Below, piece after piece: positions 6,901-9,563 of a stretch of DNA of 9,563 nucleotides. The DNA is from an uncultured Sulfurovum sp. (GTDB taxonomy: Bacteria; Campylobacterota; Campylobacteria; Campylobacterales; Sulfurovaceae): NCBI GenBank assembly GCA_947311605.1, contig CAMZLC010000078.1, forward strand, positions 1-9,563. The letters are read 5' to 3'. The notes beneath the pieces are model-generated. The model did not search any database. It was not told where the DNA came from and saw only the letters and a list, made by a program, of their open reading frames with translations. The translations under genes and the position numbers were made by a program. Within the stretch, counting starts at the first letter, position 1, and the number at the start of each line of letters is the position of its first letter.

Positions 6901-9035
6901 CCCAAACCACCCGATACAACGGCTACGCAGAGCTATCTGCACAAGAAGATACTATACTCTCTGTCAAGCTTAGCAGAAATACCAATGGTCAGATAGTGCA
7001 AAAAGAGGAGACACTCTCGGGTAAAAAAACCACCTATAGCTATAGCTATGACAGCCGAGGCAGACTTATAGAGGTCAATGCCACCGGTGTTGCCGCCTCC
7101 GCTCAGGTCAATCTTGTTTCCAATCCGGGCATAGAGAGTCTATCCGGAGATGTACCGGAGGAGTGGCACCCTTATGGCGACAATGATACAGCTGTAGCCG
7201 ATACACAAAGTCACAGCGGAGAATATGCACTCAAGATCAGTAATCCAGACAATGGCAGATCAGGCTGGTGGGGCAAAGAGATAACGATCCACAATGAAAG
7301 AACGCTCACTTTTGGAGGCTGGAGCAAAGCGGAGGATGTCAGCAGCGGCGCACTCTATGCACTGGATTTCAAGGTGACGTTCGATGACGGCAGTTACCTC
7401 TGGTACTACCATGATACGAAGTTCGCTACGGGTACCCATGACTGGCAGCATATCGAAGCCACCAAGACTTTCGGCAAGCCTGTAGTGCGTGTCAGACCCT
7501 ATGTGCTGCTCTATCGCGGATCTGGCACGGTGTGGTTTGATGATATCAGCGTCCAGGAGGGGACTATACCGCAGCATGGTCTATATAATGGGGATTTCGA
7601 GAGTATATCGGGAGAGACTCCGACAGGATGGAGAAGCTATCGTAATGATACTCCTGTAGCTGTCAGCGACGAGAAGCACAGTGGAGAGCATGCTATCAAG
7701 ATCACCAACACTACAGCCACCAATGCAGGATGGTACTCCAGAGAGTTTGATGTCAATGGCAGCCATGATCTCACCTTCAGCGGATGGAGTAAATCCGAGG
7801 ATGTCAGCAGCGGCGCACTCTGTGCACTGGATTTCAAGGTAACATTCGATGACGGCAGTTACCTCTGGTACTACCATGATACGAAGTTTGCTACGGGTAC
7901 CCATGACTGGCAGCATATCGAGATAAACAAGACTTTCGACAAGCCTGTAGTGCGCATCAGAGCCTATGCCTTGCTCTATAGGGGTACCGGCACGGCGTGG
8001 TTTGACGATATCGCCGTCACCGACAATGAAGCCACTGAGCAGCCGGAGAGTTCAAGTGTCATCGAACGCTACACCTACGATACCAACGGCAACCGAGCCG
8101 GCACCACGGTCTACGGCAAAACCGCTACAGCCAGCTACACTCTGGATGACAACCTCATCGTCTACGGAGACAATACCTACCGCTACGACGATGACGGCTA
8201 TCTGGTCGAAAAGACCGAGCCGCAAGGTAGCACGCACTACACCTACAACACCTTAGGCACGCTCACCGACGTCACTCTGCCCGACGGTACGCAGATACGC
8301 TACTACCAAGACGCACTAAACCGCAGAGTCGCCAAAGAGGTCAACGGTACCGTCGTCGAAAAGTATCTTTGGGAAAATCTTACCACACTACTAGCCATCT
8401 ATGACAAAGACGACAACCTCAAACAGAGATTTGAATACGCAGACCAGAGAATGCCTGTAGCGATGACAGACAGCAGTGGTACAAAGTACTACCTACACTA
8501 CGACCAAGTAGGAAGCCTAAGAGCCATAAGCGACACAAGTCATAACATCGTAAAAGAAATCACTTACGATACTTATGGTAATATGTTAACAGACAGCAAC
8601 CCAAGCTTCACCATACCATTTGGCTTTGCAGGCGGACTATACGATGCAGACACTAAGCTCACACGCTTTGGGTACCGTGACTATGATGCCTACACAGGGA
8701 AGTGGACAGCCAAAGACCCTATTGGGTTTAGTGGTGGGGACTCGAATTTGTATGGGTATGTGCTTGGGGATCCTGTGGGGTTGGTGGATCCTGAGGGTTT
8801 AAGTTCATTTGGTGACTGGCTTAGAGGAAAACTTGGCAGTAAAGCCAAGGAAAAGGCAAGGCAAAAGAGATTTTGTCAAGAATGTAAACGAGGATTTGAT
8901 CATAATCTGACCGATGAGAAAATATGTGATAGCTATATTCCACAAGTGATAAAATGGTGTGGAACAGATAGTTCTTGTCGTATTCAATATACTGAATTTA
9001 TGAGAGATGGGTGCAAGAAAACATGCGGAGAATAA
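3975..9035 (+). CDS. Sec-exported RHS/YD-repeat polymorphic-toxin protein
   Basis: The 1686-residue protein starts with a signal peptide (K3, hydrophobic 4-17; no lipobox). Residues ~20-150 are an AT-rich, unrecognised domain. Residues 152-333 carry three cysteine-containing repeats. From ~346 the RHS entry segment begins (YVSPRDGSFHEDIALSGTDF), and from ~452 YD repeats follow (FGYDNMGR, TYTYDAQGR, HYTYDDRGR and many more), known to build a hollow beta-shell. Two jelly-roll modules (~1045-1196, ~1202-1352) interrupt the shell, which resumes at ~1365. The tip has RFGYRDYDAYTGKW (1564-1577), DPIG (1581-1584) and VDPEGL (1604-1609), the aspartyl autoprotease region after which RHS proteins release their C-terminus. 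The last 77 residues are variable and cysteine-rich. There is no PAAR, prePAAR or VgrG-related domain, unlike type VI RHS effectors; export looks Sec-dependent, as in WapA-like proteins, with the outer-membrane step unknown. The flanks of the gene (first ~600 bases, last ~230) are visibly more AT-rich than the core. Confidence 0.93.
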   Translation: MNKILILFVIFATLLVAIESPCECPAIGGSQYNEEWPLYSQEVINTSLEDIIVREANNQFLSNIASVNMVISYYTTNYPTQDIYRNITYTTWKPLMYRYTCMDVRKYVTNLSSELAYNSNWEMYVGWYLTYQEHKETYLKEFKCLYCEEKEFPALKDNEIIRFKWQHRWNQPVQSKIDECTDINGTIQTEQAQVGTSCMNTSRCVTSCDENQTLDTNVTPPVCIDNPPTCDQNDTTFPTLKDKESVIYNWTAHDDLSAQCSAVSGDVQHSLVSCVDNYRCTCPYTPYPNMADNEEELFNWAENSTTDRSAECSTLGGHVDSSRVACTTLYRCVRETEKPPKICDEPISSYVSPRDGSFHEDIALSGTDFGLHYNSAEWNSTKVAHGWAVSSHAWLEGNRLHYGSGSVRVVDTSTLEGNLTVVLSGSSEMLFDTDGKLQNIRDLYTKETKSTFGYDNMGRLVTLSNIYGEISTIERDSNGRVTAIVAPTGQRTLLKVNSEDDLTEVQYEDTSSYVFEYERHLMTKETEPNGNAFLHFFDSAGKVVKVIDAEQGEWRFGSTSSATFGTHKVTRASGDVVTYKNHFLQNGILKSEKTLPTGDVVLYENAIDDSNSSITGCGMQTVNLYKKNTDGTLYRDPYTHRRMLETRIVTTPSGLRKITHYHKTYTSNNGRVTTVSSTTETNNKLFSNLRDYAAFKASSTTAENKTSQMDYDGHNHNITSMKPYGLLETTYTYDAQGRVTGKHTGERTTTYSYDAQGNLESVTDPLGQSTHYTYDDRGRMLSATYADGSAEHFAYDSNGNLVTRTVPTPADHHFGYNGVNKRTSHDSPLGKNTTYSYDKQRRLITTTKPSGATIDYTYTNGRLTSVVTPDGTTDYSYGCQSNIRSITTSAGSASDEHMDFAYDGTLLTSTIQSGILDQTITYTYNNDFLPTTMTYAGATTAYRYNKDGELIHSGTFDITRSLEGTLKQTITDGDYTQTTRYNGYAELSAQEDTILSVKLSRNTNGQIVQKEETLSGKKTTYSYSYDSRGRLIEVNATGVAASAQVNLVSNPGIESLSGDVPEEWHPYGDNDTAVADTQSHSGEYALKISNPDNGRSGWWGKEITIHNERTLTFGGWSKAEDVSSGALYALDFKVTFDDGSYLWYYHDTKFATGTHDWQHIEATKTFGKPVVRVRPYVLLYRGSGTVWFDDISVQEGTIPQHGLYNGDFESISGETPTGWRSYRNDTPVAVSDEKHSGEHAIKITNTTATNAGWYSREFDVNGSHDLTFSGWSKSEDVSSGALCALDFKVTFDDGSYLWYYHDTKFATGTHDWQHIEINKTFDKPVVRIRAYALLYRGTGTAWFDDIAVTDNEATEQPESSSVIERYTYDTNGNRAGTTVYGKTATASYTLDDNLIVYGDNTYRYDDDGYLVEKTEPQGSTHYTYNTLGTLTDVTLPDGTQIRYYQDALNRRVAKEVNGTVVEKYLWENLTTLLAIYDKDDNLKQRFEYADQRMPVAMTDSSGTKYYLHYDQVGSLRAISDTSHNIVKEITYDTYGNMLTDSNPSFTIPFGFAGGLYDADTKLTRFGYRDYDAYTGKWTAKDPIGFSGGDSNLYGYVLGDPVGLVDPEGLSSFGDWLRGKLGSKAKEKARQKRFCQECKRGFDHNLTDEKICDSYIPQVIKWCGTDSSCRIQYTEFMRDGCKKTCGE
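4428..4973 (+). repeat. Three protein repeats with shared Pro/Trp/Cys pattern in the RHS N-terminus
   Basis: Repeat 1 covers residues 152-205 (4428-4589), repeat 2 residues 237-281 (4683-4817) and repeat 3 residues 287-333 (4833-4973). Each opens with (F/Y)P-x-(L/M)-x-D-x-E, continues with an aromatic residue and Trp (RFKW, IYNW, LFNW), then a Cys, a Gly, a second Cys and ends in RC(V/T). Two Cys per repeat about 15-22 residues apart plus the final Cys suggest disulfides in an exported domain. Repeats 1 and 2 are separated by a Cys/Asn/Asp-rich linker. I do not recognise the unit. Confidence 0.75.
7107..8030 (+). repeat. Tandem jelly-roll (CBM-like) modules inserted in the RHS shell
   Basis: Two ~155-residue modules repeat with a period of 465 bases. 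Each runs from an N-x-(G/D)-(I/F)-E-S opening with a Trp (EEWHPYG, TGWRSYR), through HSGE-(Y/H)-A-(L/I)-KI and LTF-x-GWSK, to a closing VWFDDI/AWFDDI strand. This order is the signature of carbohydrate-binding or galactose-binding-like beta-sandwiches. Bases 7332-7456 and 7797-7921 agree at 121 of 125 positions, whereas the module starts are much more divergent. They may help bind surface or extracellular glycans. Confidence 0.8.
8802..9035 (+). other. Variable RHS C-terminal domain (candidate toxin)
   Basis: Immediately after DPEGL, residues 1610-1686 form a 77-residue domain. It has a basic amphipathic start (GDWLRGKLGSKAKEKARQKR) and then seven cysteines (CT positions 25, 28, 42, 53, 59, 71, 75), including CQEC and a final CKKTC. 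It matches no toxin family I can recall. Its base composition turns AT-rich exactly after the conserved tip, as expected for an exchangeable cassette. Cysteine content fits a domain folding outside the cytoplasm or a metal-binding one. Expected role: the payload freed by the tip protease. Confidence 0.7.
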
Positions 9036-9397
9036 TAAAATACGTAGTGTTTATAATAATACTTTCACTCTTTTTTATGTTTGCCCTATACAAGTGTGAA
9101 GAAAAAAATTTATTCAATGAAAATATAAATCAGTTAAAATTCAATTATATTTTATTGGAAATATTAGATCAGGGACGAAATGCGCAAGTTGCCACGCTAC
9201 TGTCTGCAGATACTCAAAGGATTCTTATTTATATGGGCGTCAATAATGCAATAAAGGACGTAAATGGCTTATGCCAATATGTGGACAATAAGCACATCAA
9301 TTTATTAAATAAATATGACAAGAATATCTCCAATGAATATATAAATAGAATAATAGGCTATTGTGTTAAAAAATCCGAACACAAGCATACGAGGTGA
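9023..9397 (+). CDS. Candidate immunity protein, exported or membrane-anchored
   Basis: I choose ATG 9023, giving 124 residues and a 13-base overlap with the RHS stop; a GTG at 9011 would add four residues. Residues 2-24 start with RRIIK and continue into one long hydrophobic segment, so the protein is either anchored in the inner membrane with a periplasmic body or secreted. C25 lies just after this segment but without a clear lipobox. The remainder is predicted mostly helical and AT-rich in codons, with further cysteines at 84 and 114 that could form one disulfide. The position directly after an RHS C-terminus, the overlap, the small size and matching composition are the standard context of an RHS immunity gene. 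Periplasmic placement implies that the cognate toxin acts in or from the periplasm (inference). No family is recognised. Confidence 0.65.
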   Translation: MRRIIKYVVFIIILSLFFMFALYKCEEKNLFNENINQLKFNYILLEILDQGRNAQVATLLSADTQRILIYMGVNNAIKDVNGLCQYVDNKHINLLNKYDKNISNEYINRIIGYCVKKSEHKHTR

Positions 9398-9440
9398 CAA
9401 CGACAACTCCATCTTCCTCTCCAAAGCCAAAACACGCTAA
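9384..9440 (+). pseudogene. Possible remnant of a gene 3' end
   Basis: Overlapping and following the immunity stop, another frame reads SIRGDNDNSIFLSKAKTR and then TAA at 9438-9440. The codons here are C-rich (GAC, AAC, TCC, ATC, TTC, CTC, GCC), unlike the AT-rich immunity gene just upstream. It has no start of its own. It may be the tail of a displaced gene at a recombination junction; too short to be sure. Confidence 0.3.
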
Positions 9441-9448
9441 AATAAATC

Positions 9449-9563
9449 ATGTCACACAACCCAAGACTCACCACTTCGACAGGCTCAGTGTCCGTCATCA
9501 TTACAGATACCAAGCTCACACGCTTTGGGTACCGTGACTATGATGCCTACACAGGGAAGTGGA
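9449..9563 (+). CDS. Orphan RHS tip fragment with its own ATG, 3' end outside window
   Basis: An in-frame TAA at 9443-9445 precedes ATG 9449; from there the frame is open to the window edge (38 codons). It begins MSHNPRLTTSTGSVS and, from codon 22 on (9512), reads KLTRFGYRDYDAYTGKW exactly as residues 1561-1577 of the full RHS protein. No clear RBS or promoter is visible, so it may be a silent cassette rather than an expressed gene. The usual orphan layout would continue with the rest of the tip, a different C-terminus and its immunity gene beyond the window. TTSTGS also resembles TTSAGS at residue ~887 of the full RHS. Confidence 0.55.
   Translation, partial: MSHNPRLTTSTGSVSVIITDTKLTRFGYRDYDAYTGKW
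9472..9490 (+). repeat. Short palindrome-like element CACTTCGACAGGCTCAGTG
   Basis: The 19-bp element has complementary ends (CACT/AGTG) and contains CTTCGACAGGCTCAG, a core I know as a widespread dispersed repeat in bacterial genomes (recollection). It lies inside the 5' part of the orphan tip frame, 14-22 bases before homology to the tip begins. A related stretch occurs inside the RHS core at 6631-6651 (19 of 21 matches with 9468-9488), so an RHS-derived origin is the alternative. Confidence 0.4.
9512..9563 (+). repeat. Exact 52-bp duplicate of the RHS tip
   Basis: Bases 9512-9563 equal 8655-8706 at every position (offset 857), and similarity extends eight bases further left with two mismatches (8647-8654 against 9504-9511). 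The duplicate is cut by the window end, so its true length is unknown. The two copies are direct repeats bracketing the variable C-terminus and the immunity gene. Confidence 0.95.

Noticed and set aside
7023..7029. A7 tract inside the RHS core, and A7 at 9102-9108 in the immunity gene, as phase-variation sites
   Set aside because: A7 runs are expected by chance in AT-leaning coding DNA, and both frames are intact.
9011..9022. GTG start for the immunity candidate
   Set aside because: ATG 9023 is in frame four codons later and gives a typical signal-anchor start MRRIIK; the GTG has no better ribosome site.
3975..9035. Type VI secretion RHS effector
   Set aside because: No PAAR/prePAAR domain, no chaperone (DUF1795/EagR) gene and no VgrG nearby; instead a signal peptide is present.

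Overview
The window looks like a chromosomal accessory region of a marine or sediment Campylobacterota bacterium, Sulfurovum/Sulfurimonas-like. This rests on gene style, an AT-leaning base composition, a small CxxC protein of a type I associate with that phylum, and a molybdoenzyme electron-transfer gene. The genus is an inference. All supported genes lie on the + strand.

Left part (1-2030): the 3' end of a protein that resembles the C-terminal lobe of a Ser/Thr protein kinase. One base later comes a complete 529-residue fusion of a DmsB-like four-cluster ferredoxin and a DmsC-like eight-helix membrane anchor. They form the tail of an operon whose catalytic molybdopterin subunit should lie outside the window.

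Middle (2031-3974): an AAA+ ATPase of the AAA_14/DUF4143 type. It is preceded by a pair of 23-bp inverted-repeat arms straddling its likely promoter, and flanked on both sides by copies of a 30-bp palindromic REP-like repeat. Next is a 65-residue four-cysteine protein, then a strong promoter whose 17-bp spacer carries a C7 tract.

Right part (3975-9563): a 1686-residue Sec-exported RHS/YD-repeat protein. In order it has a signal peptide, an AT-rich unknown N-terminal domain, three copies of a cysteine-containing repeat, a long YD-repeat shell interrupted by two tandem jelly-roll (CBM-like) modules, the canonical RHS tip ending DPEGL, and a short variable 77-residue C-terminus with seven cysteines. 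A small exported or membrane-anchored protein overlaps its 3' end by 13 bases and is the candidate immunity protein. After it, 52 bp of the RHS tip recur exactly and run off the window, inside a new reading frame with its own ATG. This is the layout of an RHS polymorphic-toxin locus with an orphan tip cassette downstream. No PAAR, VgrG or other type VI component is visible, so the delivery route is open. The toxin/immunity pair, the N-terminal repeats and the dense PglB-type glycosylation sequons are the most novel-looking content.
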